Position numbers and translations under genes: made by a program. This document shows, in pieces, positions 16,254 to 24,632 of a stretch of DNA of 64,000 bases; position 1 is the first letter of the stretch, and each line of letters begins with the position of its first letter. The stretch is from Luteimonas fraxinea (GTDB lineage: Bacteria; Pseudomonadota; Gammaproteobacteria; Xanthomonadales; Xanthomonadaceae), in assembly GCF_021233355.1 (NCBI RefSeq), contig NZ_CP089507.1, positions 3,349,001 through 3,413,000 of the forward strand. The letters are read 5' to 3'. The notes under the pieces are model-generated. The model saw nothing but the letters and a program-made list of their open reading frames with translations, searched no databases and was not told where the DNA came from.

Positions 16254-16601
16254 TCAACTCGGACGGTACCCGTCAAACTCCCACAGCAACTCGTGATTGA
16301 GAACTTGGGCAACCTCCTGCCAACTCGGACGGGAAGCGTGCGCAAGCAGACGATCGACCGCACGCTCTACCTGAAGCCAAGAGAAAGAGTCAACCACGAG
16401 TGTGCCGCGTCCCCAGCCAAACATCTTCGACTCTGCCAAAGCACTTGGTGTGGCAACAGCAAAAGAGAAGTCATCTCCGGCCTTACCGGAGCTAGGCCCA
16501 ATCTTAGCTAGCACTTGGACAAAGCAATGCCTTGGATCCGGAGGAAGCTCTCCGGGAGCAAGATCGGAGCTAGAGAGACTGAGTAGTTTGGGAAAGATCA
16601 T
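16254..16601 (-). CDS. Integron cassette 2: Imm8-like immunity protein
   Basis: A 115-aa protein resembling the Imm8 family: FVQVLAKIGPSSGKAGDDFS near the N-terminus, SKMFGWGRGTLVVDSFSW in the middle, and the diagnostic end SWQEVAQVLNHELLWEFDGY. Imm8 proteins protect against polymorphic nuclease or deaminase-type toxins. No toxin partner lies in the array, so any benefit would be protection from toxins of competitors. TGA lies one base before attC2. As the second cassette it should be well expressed if Pc is active. Confidence 0.68.
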   Translation of the reverse strand: MIFPKLLSLSSSDLAPGELPPDPRHCFVQVLAKIGPSSGKAGDDFSFAVATPSALAESKMFGWGRGTLVVDSFSWLQVERAVDRLLAHASRPSWQEVAQVLNHELLWEFDGYRPS

Positions 16602-16605
16602 TGAC

Positions 16606-16664
16606 GGCTAACGCCTGAGTTAAGCCGTGCCGCGAAGCGGAATCGGCTTGAATGAATTGTTAGG
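16606..16664 (-). repeat. attC1
   Basis: GGCTAACGCCTGAGTTAAGC, CGCGAAGCGG, AATCGGCTTGAATGAATTGT and TAGG. The attC closest to attI. Confidence 0.92.
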
Positions 16665-16905
16665 TGTCATTGGCATTGATGCCAGAACGAGCGCCTATGC
16701 AGAGAAAGATTAGTCCCGCGACTGAGGCGGCGATGGCCCCCAATTTGCTGATACCAATATGGGTGTGAAGTTGCCAAAGGACTAAGCCAGCCACAAGAGC
16801 GAGCGCTCCCAACGTTGTCCAAGCCCCAATTGGCCCGTTGTCGATCTGGCAGAAACGCCCGTCATCGCGGTTTATCCATCTCCGAAGCCTCGACAGACTC
16901 TGCAT
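16660..16905 (-). CDS. Integron cassette 1: two-helix membrane protein, unknown
   Basis: An 81-aa protein beginning MQSLSRLRRWINRDDG, then membrane segments at about residues 27-45 and 52-70 (IGAWTTLGALALVAGLVLW and LGAIAASVAGLIFLCIGA). The ATG at 16,905 lies 11 bp inside the cassette junction. Longer in-frame starts upstream would begin inside attI and are rejected. The TAA stop is supplied by attC1. As the first cassette it is the most recent acquisition. No family recognised. Confidence 0.58.
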   Translation of the reverse strand: MQSLSRLRRWINRDDGRFCQIDNGPIGAWTTLGALALVAGLVLWQLHTHIGISKLGAIAASVAGLIFLCIGARSGINANDT

Positions 16906-16910
16906 TTGAC

Positions 16911-16917
16911 ACCTAAC
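16911..16917 (-). other. attI: attI core, junction with cassette 1
   Basis: On the minus strand the sequence is GTTAGGT, a perfect GTTRRRY core. It separates the non-palindromic intI leader from the first cassette. The sequence beyond it towards intI (16,918-17,078) has no attC-like arms, as expected for attI. Crossover is expected between G and TT. Confidence 0.75.
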
Positions 16918-16951
16918 TAGTATTCGACCGCGGATGTGGGGTGTTGTACCG

Positions 16952-16981
16952 AGTATGCGTTGCAGTCGGCTCGTTCGCCAA
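16952..16981 (-). promoter_or_regulatory. Candidate cassette promoter Pc
   Basis: On the minus strand, TTGGCG (16,976-16,981) and CATACT (16,952-16,957) are separated by 18 bp, a fair sigma-70 match, about 46 bp upstream of the first cassette start and within the attI region. In known integrons Pc lies in attI or in intI. The match is not strong enough to be certain. Confidence 0.35.
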
Positions 16982-17053
16982 GCGGGGATTTCCGACTTGA
17001 GATCAATGGCTTGTCGCAATCCTCCAGGCTGTAGCCCGGTCTAGCCTGCCTGC

Positions 17054-17100
17054 GTTATCCGGCGCAGTGAGGCGCGACGTGTTATCCGACGAAAGTGAGG
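17054..17100 (+). repeat. Direct repeat in the intI leader
   Basis: GTTATCCGGCGCAGTGAGG (17,054-17,072) and GTTATCCGACGAAAGTGAGG (17,081-17,100) lie 27 bp apart and straddle the likely intI start. They could be an operator, an accessory IntI-binding repeat, or a chance duplication of the ribosome-binding region. Confidence 0.5.
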
Positions 17101-18086
17101 TGGTAACAGGGGTGGTCGCTGCGCCCCGCTTGCTGGATCAAGTCCGTGCGTGTTGTCGGGTACGGCATCTGAGTCTGCGCACCGAACAGGCATATGTCGG
17201 TTGGATCCGACGTTTCATTCTGGCCAACGGCAAGCGGCATCCGCGGGACATGGACGGGCATGATGTCTCGGCGTTCCTCACGGTGCTGGCCACGAGGCAT
17301 CGGGTTGCGGCGGGTACGCAGAACCAGGCGCTGGCGGCGCTGCTGTTTCTGTATCGGGACGTGCTGGGCGTCGAATTGCCGTGGATGGATGCGGTCATCC
17401 GGGCAAAACGGCCACGGCGAGTGCCGGTGGTGCTGTCCGTGGATGAGGTGCAGCGCCTGTTGCTGGCGATGGAGGGACGCACCGCGCTGCTGGCCGGTCT
17501 GCTGTACGGCACGGGGATGCGCCTGATGGAGGCGCTGCGGCTGCGGGTGAAAGATGTCGATTTCGCGCAGCGGCAGATCGTGGTGCGTGAGGGAAAGGGC
17601 GGAAAGGATCGCCATGTGCCGCTGCCCGAGCGTCTGGCGCCTAGTCTGCGCGACGAGATCGCACGTGCGGGACATGTGCACGCGGGTGATCTCGAGGCCG
17701 GTCATGGCGCGGTCTGGCTGCCGTACGCCCTGGCACGCAAGTATCCCGGGGCGGCGCGTGAGCGTGGCTGGCAGTACGTGTTTCCTGCGCAGCGGCTGTC
17801 GCGTGATCCACGCGACGGCATGATCCGCCGCCATCATCTCGACGAATCGGTGCTGCAGCGTGCTGTGCGTAGCGCACGGCTGCGCGCTGGCATCCTGAAA
17901 CCTGCGAGTTGCCATACGCTGCGGCACTCGTTCGCGACGCATCTGCTGGAAGCGGGTCAGGACATCCGGACGATCCAGGCCCTGCTGGGCCACAAGGATC
18001 TGTCGACGACACAGATCTACACCCATGTACTCAATCGGGGCGGGTTGGGGGTTCGCAGTCCGTTGGACCGGCTGCCAGCGGCATGA
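17079..18086 (+). CDS. intI: Integron integrase (tyrosine recombinase)
   Basis: Recombines attC with attI to capture or excise cassettes. With the GTG at 17,079 (preceded by GAGG at 6 nt) it is 335 aa, and its N-terminus then aligns with that of IntI1; GTG at 17,067 is an alternative. The N-terminal domain has LSLRTEQAYVGWIRRF. Catalytic residues are present: Arg148 in GTGMRLMEAL, Lys in REGKGGKDRH, HTLRHSFATH, LLGHKDLSTTQ and Tyr in IYTHVLNRGG. The IntI-specific insertion is present as LARKYPGAARERGWQYVF to DPRDGMIRRHH; it separates IntI from XerC/D. No truncation or frameshift. No LexA box is evident upstream. Its stop overlaps the comEC start. Confidence 0.95.
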   Translation: MLSDESEVVTGVVAAPRLLDQVRACCRVRHLSLRTEQAYVGWIRRFILANGKRHPRDMDGHDVSAFLTVLATRHRVAAGTQNQALAALLFLYRDVLGVELPWMDAVIRAKRPRRVPVVLSVDEVQRLLLAMEGRTALLAGLLYGTGMRLMEALRLRVKDVDFAQRQIVVREGKGGKDRHVPLPERLAPSLRDEIARAGHVHAGDLEAGHGAVWLPYALARKYPGAARERGWQYVFPAQRLSRDPRDGMIRRHHLDESVLQRAVRSARLRAGILKPASCHTLRHSFATHLLEAGQDIRTIQALLGHKDLSTTQIYTHVLNRGGLGVRSPLDRLPAA

Positions 18087-20464
18087 CAGCTGCGCGGATC
18101 CCGGGTGTGGGACTCGGCATCGCCGCCGCGCTGGTACTGGGTGCGATCGCCTGTCTGCAACTACCCGTATTGCCGCCCCGGTGGGTGATGGCACTTGGGC
18201 TTGCGATCGGGTTTGCGGCATGGATTTGGCAGCGCGGTGTCGGACGCGCGGTTGGCGCGTTTCTGTTCGGTGCCGCGCTGTGCGGGCTGCACGCGGCATA
18301 CGCCTTGTCCATCCAGTTGCCGGCGTCGATGGAGCGGGGCGATTTCGTGGTGAGCGGGCAGATCGCCGGGTTGCCGGTGCATGAGCCGCAGCGCACGGCA
18401 TTTCTGTTTCGCGTTGCCGATGACGACCCGGTGCCGAAACCCTTGCGCGGTCGGCTGCTGCGTCTGTCCTGGTACGACGATCGGCGCGAGGGAACAGATC
18501 TTCGGCGGCATGCGCTGCACGCCGGCAGCGACTGGACACTCACCGCGCGGCTGCGTGCGCCGCGCGGGCTGCGCAATCCGGGTTGGTTCGATGGCGAGAA
18601 ACGGGCGATGGCGCAGCGGGTCACGGCGGTGGGCTATGTGCGCAGTGCCGAACCGGTCACGCGTCTCGATACGGGCGGCGGCGTGGACCGGTGGCGCGAG
18701 CGGGTCGCGACGCGGATCGATGCGGTCGTCGAGCGCGACAGTGCGCGCTATGTGCGGGCGCTCGCGATCGGTGATACGCGCGGGCTCGGCGATCTGGACT
18801 GGGAGGCATTGCGCGCGACCGGGCTGACGCATCTGATCGCGATTTCCGGTTTCCACGTCGGCATGGTCGGTGGTTTCTTCGCGCTGGTCGCCACCGGTAT
18901 GTGGTGGTGCCTGCCATGGCTCGGCCGCTGGCTGCCAAGACCGCAGGCGGCGGCGATCGTCGCGTTGCTGGCGAGCACGGTCTACGCGGCGGTTGCCGGA
19001 TGGGAGCTGCCCACCGTGCGCACGGTGCTGATGATCGGCGTGGTCGTGATCGCGCGGTTGGCGCGACGGCATCTGCGCATCGCCGATTCGCTGGCCTATG
19101 CCGCCATCGCTGTCGTGCTGGTCGATCCGATGTCGGTGCTGTCGGCGGGCTTCCGGCTGAGCTTCACCGGCGTCGCGTGGCTGGTCTGGTGCCTGCCCGA
19201 TGCGCGTGAGTTGTCGAAGCTGCGCGGCCTGCTGGCCTCGCAATGGGTCGCGACCATCGGCCTGTTGCCACTGACCGTGATCCTGTTCGGGCAAGCCTCG
19301 CTGGCCGGGCCGATCGCCAATCTCGTCGCGATTCCGTGGTGGAGTCTGGTCGTGGTGCCGCTGGCGCTTGTCGGCACCGGGCTGGAGGCGATCCACAGCG
19401 GCGCCGGCGACTGGGCCTGGCGCAGCGCGGCGTGGGCGTTCGATCTGAGTTGGCCGCTGTTCGACTGGCTCGCCGCGAGTCCGATTTCGCTGTGGTGGCT
19501 GCCCGAGCCGCACTGGCTGGCGCTGCCGTTCGCACTGCTGGCCGCGTTCTGGATGCTGTTGCCGCGCGGGGTGCTGGGGAAATGGCTGGCGACCCTGCTG
19601 TGGTTGCCGCTGCTGTGGCCGGATCGACAGCTGCCCCGCGAGGGCGAAGCCGAGCTGGTTGTTTTCGATGTGGGGCAGGGCCTGTCGGTGCTGATCCGCA
19701 CCGCGCATCACGCGGTGCTCTACGACACCGGCCCGGCGATACCGGAGGCCTATGACGCTGGCGAACGCGTCGTGGTGCCGGCGCTGCACGCGCTGGGCGT
19801 GCGGCGACTGGACGCGATCGTCGTCAGCCATGGCGATGCCGACCATGCGGGCGGATTCGGTGCCGTGCAGCGACGCTTTGCCGCGCCGGTGGTCTTCGCG
19901 CCGCAATGGGATCGTGTGCCGGGCGCATCGCCATGCCTGATGGGGAGTGCCTGGCGGATGGACGGCGTGACGTTCCGCTTCCTGCATCCCGACCTGCACT
20001 TCCCGGCGTTCCGCAATCCGTCGAGCTGTGTGCTGCGGGTCGAGACCGCACATGGCGCGGCACTGCTGCCGGGCGACATCGACGATCTGGTCGAACGGCT
20101 GCTGGTCCGGCGCGATGCCGCCTCGCTCGCAGCCGATGTCGTGATCGCCGCGCACCACGGCAGCCGCAGTTCGTCCGATCCCGCATTCGTGCGCGCGTCC
20201 GGCGCCGCGGTCGCGATGATGTCGGCCGGTCACGGCAATCGCTTCGGGCATCCGCATGAGGAAGTCGTCGAGCGCTGGTCGAAGGCGGAGACTGCGGTGG
20301 GCAGCACCGCGGGCGGCGGGGCGACCCGGTTCCGGCTGCAGGCCGGTGGACTGGTGGTCACGCAGGAACGCGTGCGCCGGCCGCGCTTGTGGGATGCCGC
20401 GCTGCAGGCCGAGGCGCGGGCCGGGGCGGCCGGGCAGGCTGGGCTATCCTATTCCCCGGATTGA
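18083..20464 (+). CDS. comEC: DNA internalization-related competence protein ComEC/Rec2
   Basis: Inner-membrane channel for single-stranded DNA uptake. The 793-aa product has the full order: N-terminal DUF4131 with membrane helices (residues 1-170), the competence domain with GLTHLIAISGFHVGMVGG and about eight helices (210-500), and a C-terminal metallo-beta-lactamase-like domain with VVFDVGQGLSVLI, VVSHGDADHAGGF and VIAAHHGSRSS. The ATG overlaps the intI TGA (ATGA), so it is translationally coupled to the integron integrase. An in-frame extension into intI is rejected. ExbB/ExbD genes follow. Confidence 0.95.
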   Translation: MTAARIPGVGLGIAAALVLGAIACLQLPVLPPRWVMALGLAIGFAAWIWQRGVGRAVGAFLFGAALCGLHAAYALSIQLPASMERGDFVVSGQIAGLPVHEPQRTAFLFRVADDDPVPKPLRGRLLRLSWYDDRREGTDLRRHALHAGSDWTLTARLRAPRGLRNPGWFDGEKRAMAQRVTAVGYVRSAEPVTRLDTGGGVDRWRERVATRIDAVVERDSARYVRALAIGDTRGLGDLDWEALRATGLTHLIAISGFHVGMVGGFFALVATGMWWCLPWLGRWLPRPQAAAIVALLASTVYAAVAGWELPTVRTVLMIGVVVIARLARRHLRIADSLAYAAIAVVLVDPMSVLSAGFRLSFTGVAWLVWCLPDARELSKLRGLLASQWVATIGLLPLTVILFGQASLAGPIANLVAIPWWSLVVVPLALVGTGLEAIHSGAGDWAWRSAAWAFDLSWPLFDWLAASPISLWWLPEPHWLALPFALLAAFWMLLPRGVLGKWLATLLWLPLLWPDRQLPREGEAELVVFDVGQGLSVLIRTAHHAVLYDTGPAIPEAYDAGERVVVPALHALGVRRLDAIVVSHGDADHAGGFGAVQRRFAAPVVFAPQWDRVPGASPCLMGSAWRMDGVTFRFLHPDLHFPAFRNPSSCVLRVETAHGAALLPGDIDDLVERLLVRRDAASLAADVVIAAHHGSRSSSDPAFVRASGAAVAMMSAGHGNRFGHPHEEVVERWSKAETAVGSTAGGGATRFRLQAGGLVVTQERVRRPRLWDAALQAEARAGAAGQAGLSYSPD

Positions 20465-20490
20465 ACCGGCCATCGGCCGAAGGGGTTGGC

Positions 20491-21132
20491 GTGCTCGAAC
20501 TGGTGAAGGCTGGCGGCTGGCCGATGCTGCCCTTGCTGCTGCTGTCGGCATTCGCGCTGGCGATCATCGTCGAGCGGTTCTGGGCGCTGCGCCGCAAGGC
20601 GGTGTTGCCGCCGGGTCTGGGCGAGGAAGTCCGTGCCTGGGCCGCGCGCGGCACGCTCGATCCCGCACACATCGAATCGCTACGCGGCACTGCGCCATTG
20701 GGCGCGCTGCTGGCCGCCGCGCTGGACGTGCGCAACCGGCCGCGCGAGGAGATCCGCGAGCGGGTCGAGGATGTCGGCCGGCATGTCGCGTTCCGCATGG
20801 AGCGCTATCTCAATGCGCTGGGCACGATCGCTGCTGCCGGTCCGCTGCTAGGCCTATTCGGCACGGTGGTCGGCATGATCCAGATGTTCATGGGCGTCAT
20901 GGACCACGGCGTGGGCGATGTGAACCAGCTCGCCGGCGGCATCGGCAAGGCGCTGGTGTGTGCAGCCGCGGGCATGATCGTCGCGGTGCCGGCGTTGATG
21001 TTCCATCGCCATTTCCGCGCGCGCATCGACGGTTACATCGTGCAGATGGAACACGAGGCGATCGCGCTGATGGATGTCATCGATCCGCGCAACCGCCGCG
21101 GCGCGCAGGTGCAGGCACCGGTGCAGGGCTGA
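20491..21132 (+). CDS. exbB: MotA/TolQ/ExbB proton channel family protein
   Basis: Energises outer-membrane transport together with ExbD. The 213-aa protein has a first helix (MLPLLLLSAFALAIIVERFW) after a short periplasmic N-terminus, and the family signature helices: NALGTIAAAGPLLGLFGTVVGMI and KALVCAAAGMIVAVPALMF. The GTG start at 20,491 is supported by AGGGG five bases upstream; the open frame further upstream lies inside comEC. It is followed by exbD with a 3-bp gap. Confidence 0.9.
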   Translation: MLELVKAGGWPMLPLLLLSAFALAIIVERFWALRRKAVLPPGLGEEVRAWAARGTLDPAHIESLRGTAPLGALLAAALDVRNRPREEIRERVEDVGRHVAFRMERYLNALGTIAAAGPLLGLFGTVVGMIQMFMGVMDHGVGDVNQLAGGIGKALVCAAAGMIVAVPALMFHRHFRARIDGYIVQMEHEAIALMDVIDPRNRRGAQVQAPVQG

Positions 21133-21135
21133 CGC

Positions 21136-21585
21136 ATGCGCATCCGCGACCGCCGCGCCGAGGACAATCCGGAACTCAACCTCGTGCCGCTCATCGACGT
21201 GATCCTGGTGCTGATCATCTTCTTCGTGATCACGACCACCTTCGATGCGCGCTCGGTGCTCAAGCTCGAACTGCCGCAGGCCAACGGCGAGCGCAACGAT
21301 GCGCAGGACGGCACGCTGAGCCTGCTGATCAATGCCGACGGCCGTTACTTCGTCGACGACCGCGAGGCGCTGCGCACCGATGTCGAATCGCTCAAGCGCA
21401 CGATCGCCGAGGTCGCGGGCGACGACCGCGAACGCACCGTGCTGCTGCGCGCCGACGCGCGCACCCCGTGGCAGGCCGTCGTGACCGCCTACGACGCGCT
21501 GGGCCAGCTCGGTTTCAAGCGCATCGCGAATGCGACCGCGCCGCAGACGGCCGCAGTGCCATCTGCCGCCACGCAAGAGGAATGA
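21136..21585 (+). CDS. exbD: ExbD/TolR family biopolymer transport protein
   Basis: A 149-aa partner of ExbB. It has a cytoplasmic N-terminus (NPELNLVPLIDVILVLIIFF) whose single helix carries the conserved Asp (PLIDV) used for proton transfer, followed by a periplasmic domain of about 90 residues ending ALGQLGFKRIANATAP. In this operon ExbBD precedes msbA and lpxK, a standing arrangement in xanthomonads and other gamma- and betaproteobacteria. Confidence 0.92.
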   Translation: MRIRDRRAEDNPELNLVPLIDVILVLIIFFVITTTFDARSVLKLELPQANGERNDAQDGTLSLLINADGRYFVDDREALRTDVESLKRTIAEVAGDDRERTVLLRADARTPWQAVVTAYDALGQLGFKRIANATAPQTAAVPSAATQEE

Positions 21586-21586
21586 C

Positions 21587-23389
21587 ATGAGTACCGTTGT
21601 GGACAAGGCGCAGGATGACGCGCCGACGCCGGGACCCGCGCGCGCCGATCGCGCGTGGCCGGTCTACCGCAGGCTGCTGAAGTTCGCCACCGACTATCGC
21701 GGCCTGTTGTCGGTCGCGCTGATCGGCATGCTGATCGAAGCGGCCGCCGGCGGCGCTTTCACCAAGATGATGGAGCCGATCATCGACGAGACCTTCGTCG
21801 GCGAGAACTCGGGCGTGAACCTGTGGTTGCCGGCGGCGATTATCGGCCTGTTCGTCATGCGCGGCATTGCCGGTTATCTGGCCGACTACAACATGGCCAA
21901 GGCCGGCCGCGGCATCGCCCGCGATCTGCGCGTGCTGGTGCTGGGCAAGTATCTGCGTCTGCCGGGCATGCGTTTCGATGCCGAGCCGGTGCCGTCGATG
22001 CTGGTGCGTCTGGGCTCGGATTCCGACCAGGTCTCGCAGGCTGCCGTGGACGCGGCCAAGGTGATGATCCAGCAGTCGCTGCAGATCATCGCCTCGCTGA
22101 TCGTGATGCTGTGGACCAGCTGGCAGGTGACGCTGACGATCCTCGTGATCGCGCCGCCGCTGTCTTGGATCATGGGCAAGGTCGCGCGGCGCTACCGCCG
22201 CGTCAGCCACAACATCCAGGACAGTTCGGCGCTGCTGCTGCAGGCGGCCGACCAGTCGCTGAGCAACCAGCAGGAAGTGAAGATCTATGGCGCGCAGGCG
22301 GCCGAGAACGCGCGCTATCGCGCAGTCGCCGATGTGCACATGCGGCTGAACCTCAAGGTCGAGGCCACGCGTGCGATCTCCTCGGCGGTCGTGCAGCTGA
22401 TGGGCTCGGTGGGTCTGGCGCTGCTGATCGTCATCGCGGGTTACGAAGCCTCGCAGGGACGTCTGACTGCCGGCGGTTTCGTCGCGCTGATGATCGCGAT
22501 GATGGCGATCATTCCCGCGCTCAAGCAGCTGACGAACGTGCAGAACATGCTGCAGCGGGGCGTGGCCTCGGCCGAGCGCCTGTTCGAGATCCTCGATTCT
22601 GACGACGAGCGCGACACCGGTTCGCGGCCGCTGGCGCGTGCGCGCGGCGAGATCGAGTTCCGCAACGTCGGCGCGCGCTATCCGGGCCAGAATTCGCCGG
22701 CGCTGGAGGGGGTCAGCTTCACCGCGAAGCCGGGCACGGTGACCGCGATCGTCGGTCGCTCGGGCAGCGGAAAATCGACGCTGATCAAACTGATTCCGCG
22801 CTTCTACGCGCAGGCCGAAGGCGAGATCCTGCTCGACGGCCATCCGATCGACGATTACAAACTGTCCGACGTGCGCCGGCAGATCGCGCTGGTCGGCCAG
22901 CAGGTGATGCTGTTCGACGACACCGTGGCCGCGAACATCGCCTACGGCGAGATGGCCGGCGTGTCGCCCGAAGCGCTGGACGCGGCAATCCGCGGCGCGA
23001 ACGCGATGGAGTTCATCGAGAAGCTGCCCAAGCAACTCGAAAGCGGCATCGGCAGTCGCGGCGGTCGCCTGTCGGGCGGCCAGCGCCAGCGCCTGGCGAT
23101 CGCCCGCGCGATGCTCAAGGATGCGCCGATCCTGATCCTCGACGAAGCCACGGCTGCGCTCGACACCGAGTCCGAACGTCTCGTGCAGGACGCGCTCGAA
23201 CATCTGATGCCCGATCGCACTACGCTGGTCATCGCGCATCGCCTGTCGACGATCGAACACGCCGACCAAGTGCTGGTGCTCGATCACGGCCGACTCGTCG
23301 AACACGGCACGCACCAGCAGCTGCTCGAACGTGACGGTCTGTACGCCCGCCTGCATCGCATGCAGTTTCGCGAGGGCGACGCTGGATGA
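21587..23389 (+). CDS. msbA: Lipid A export ABC transporter MsbA
   Basis: Flips lipid A-core across the inner membrane. 600 aa: an N-terminal six-helix transmembrane domain (to about residue 340), then an ATP-binding domain with Walker [11 protein letters not shown]-loop [10 protein letters not shown], signature LSGGQRQR, Walker [13 protein letters not shown] and the H-loop VIAHRLST. The ATG starts one base after the exbD stop. lpxK begins inside its stop. Confidence 0.95.
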   Translation: MSTVVDKAQDDAPTPGPARADRAWPVYRRLLKFATDYRGLLSVALIGMLIEAAAGGAFTKMMEPIIDETFVGENSGVNLWLPAAIIGLFVMRGIAGYLADYNMAKAGRGIARDLRVLVLGKYLRLPGMRFDAEPVPSMLVRLGSDSDQVSQAAVDAAKVMIQQSLQIIASLIVMLWTSWQVTLTILVIAPPLSWIMGKVARRYRRVSHNIQDSSALLLQAADQSLSNQQEVKIYGAQAAENARYRAVADVHMRLNLKVEATRAISSAVVQLMGSVGLALLIVIAGYEASQGRLTAGGFVALMIAMMAIIPALKQLTNVQNMLQRGVASAERLFEILDSDDERDTGSRPLARARGEIEFRNVGARYPGQNSPALEGVSFTAKPGTVTAIVGRSGSGKSTLIKLIPRFYAQAEGEILLDGHPIDDYKLSDVRRQIALVGQQVMLFDDTVAANIAYGEMAGVSPEALDAAIRGANAMEFIEKLPKQLESGIGSRGGRLSGGQRQRLAIARAMLKDAPILILDEATAALDTESERLVQDALEHLMPDRTTLVIAHRLSTIEHADQVLVLDHGRLVEHGTHQQLLERDGLYARLHRMQFREGDAG

Positions 23390-24357
23390 AAGCGCCGCGG
23401 TACTGGTTCGACGGCAGCCGTCCGCCGCTGCATGCGCGCGCGCTCGCCCGTGTCTACGGCGCGGCGTCGCGATTGCGGCTGAAGTTCGTGCGGCCGCGCA
23501 AGGTGTCGAAGCCCGTGCTGGTGATCGGCAACCTGATCGCCGGCGGTAGCGGCAAGACGCCGCTTGCGATCGCGATCGTCGCGCGTCTGCAGGCTGCGGG
23601 CTGGACACCGGGCGTGGCGAGCCGTGGCTACGGCCGTGACGAGGCTGGCACACCGCGCTGGGTCGAGTCGGTGACCGATCCAAAACTCGCCGGCGACGAG
23701 CCCGTGCTGATCGCCGCGCGCACCGGCGCGAAGGTGCGCGTGGATGCCGATCGCGTCGCGGCTGCCAAGGCCTTGATCGCCGCCGGCTGCGACATCGTGG
23801 TCTGCGACGACGGTCTGCAGCATTACCGGCTGCGCCGCGATGTCGAGATCGAAGTGATCGACGGGCTGCGTCGCTACGGCAACGGCTTGCTGATTCCGGC
23901 TGGCCCGATGCGTGAACTGGCGACGCGCAGCGCCGATGTCGATTTCCGCGTGCTCAATACCGGCAGCGCGACCGATGTCAAAGCCGAATTCGGCGAGTGG
24001 CCGATGCGCCTGGTGACCGGCCAAGCGCTGCCGCTGGCCGGTGGGCGCGCATTGCCGCTGTCGCGTTTCTCCGGCCAACGCGTGCACGCGGTCGCCGGCA
24101 TCGGTGATCCCGAACGCTTCTTCGCGACGCTGCGCAGTCACGGCATCGCGATCGTCCCGCATGCTTTCGCCGACCATCACCGCTACACCGCCGAAGACTT
24201 GCGTTTCGGCAGCGATCTGCCGGTGCTGATGACCGAGAAGGACGCGGTGAAGTGCATGCGCTTCGCCGGCGAACGGCATTACAGCGTGCCGGTGTCGGGG
24301 GAATTGCCCGAGGCGTTCTGGATCGCGCTGTTGGACCGGTTGTCCAACCTGCGCTGA
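23386..24357 (+). CDS. lpxK: Tetraacyldisaccharide 4'-kinase
   Basis: Phosphorylates the 4' position of the lipid A disaccharide at the inner membrane. 323 aa, the normal size. Landmarks: RYWFDG near the start, [19 protein letters not shown] (P-loop), [36 protein letters not shown], and the late MTEKDAVKC. The ATG overlaps the msbA stop (ATGA). Confidence 0.95.
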   Translation: MKAPRYWFDGSRPPLHARALARVYGAASRLRLKFVRPRKVSKPVLVIGNLIAGGSGKTPLAIAIVARLQAAGWTPGVASRGYGRDEAGTPRWVESVTDPKLAGDEPVLIAARTGAKVRVDADRVAAAKALIAAGCDIVVCDDGLQHYRLRRDVEIEVIDGLRRYGNGLLIPAGPMRELATRSADVDFRVLNTGSATDVKAEFGEWPMRLVTGQALPLAGGRALPLSRFSGQRVHAVAGIGDPERFFATLRSHGIAIVPHAFADHHRYTAEDLRFGSDLPVLMTEKDAVKCMRFAGERHYSVPVSGELPEAFWIALLDRLSNLR

Positions 24358-24374
24358 TCAGGGGGCGAGGAGGC

Positions 24375-24632
24375 TCGACTTGAACCCCTCTCCCTCGGGA
24401 GAAGGGTTGGGGTGAGGAAGACGCTCGCGATATGTCATATCTGCGCGCCGCTTTTTACGCGATGGGTTTCGCTGCGCTCTACCCATCCTACGGACAACGC
24501 GCCGACCGACCAGGTTCGCTTCGAGCCCCTCTCCCCCTGGGAGAGGGGTTGGGGTGAGGGCAGACGCTCGCGAGATGCCGTACCTGCATCGCCGTCCATG
24601 CGATCGGTTTCGCTTCGCTCCACCCACTCTGC
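24375..24632. repeat. Two tandem copies of a composite extragenic repeat
   Basis: Fills most of the 354-bp lpxK-kdsB gap. Each copy (24,375-24,490 and 24,517-24,632) has the CCTCTCCC/GGGAGAGG hairpin with its GGTTGGGGTGAGG tail, then AGACGCTCGCGA-ATG, then a GGTTTCGCT-CGCTC-ACCCA motif. They are diverged but collinear over about 115 bp. I see no gene in this interval, although the kdsB frame is open through part of it. Confidence 0.8.

Larger units (their letters stand above)
9910..18086 (-). mobile_element. Chromosomal integron: intI platform plus 15-gene cassette array
   Basis: All the parts of an integron are present in the canonical geometry. A complete IntI-class recombinase reads rightward from about 17,079. 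An attI-like junction lies at 16,911-16,917. Fifteen small genes follow, all on the minus strand and each followed by an attC. The 14 recognisable attC sites share the arms CTAACAATTCATTCAAGCCG and CGGCTTAATTCAGGCGTTAG, nearly the sequence of the aadA 59-base element. Cassettes are tightly packed, with 5-30 bp between a gene start and the preceding attC. The cassette genes are visibly lower in GC than the flanks, with more T and A at third codon positions. The recombinase is not truncated, unlike many xanthomonad integrons. Confidence 0.95.

Noticed and set aside
10338..16664. Repeats spaced 250-650 bp, superficially like a CRISPR-type or tandem repeat array
   Set aside because: Units are imperfect palindromes at gene ends with GTTRRRY cores and a divergent IntI; this is an integron array, and no cas genes are present.
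16918..17078. LexA/SOS box upstream of intI
   Set aside because: No palindromic LexA-type element in either of the common forms could be found; SOS control is not claimed.
21515..23683. 722-aa minus-strand open frame opposite msbA
   Set aside because: Shadow of msbA/exbD; no ribosome-binding site or recognisable domain, and a His/Gln/Arg-rich product.
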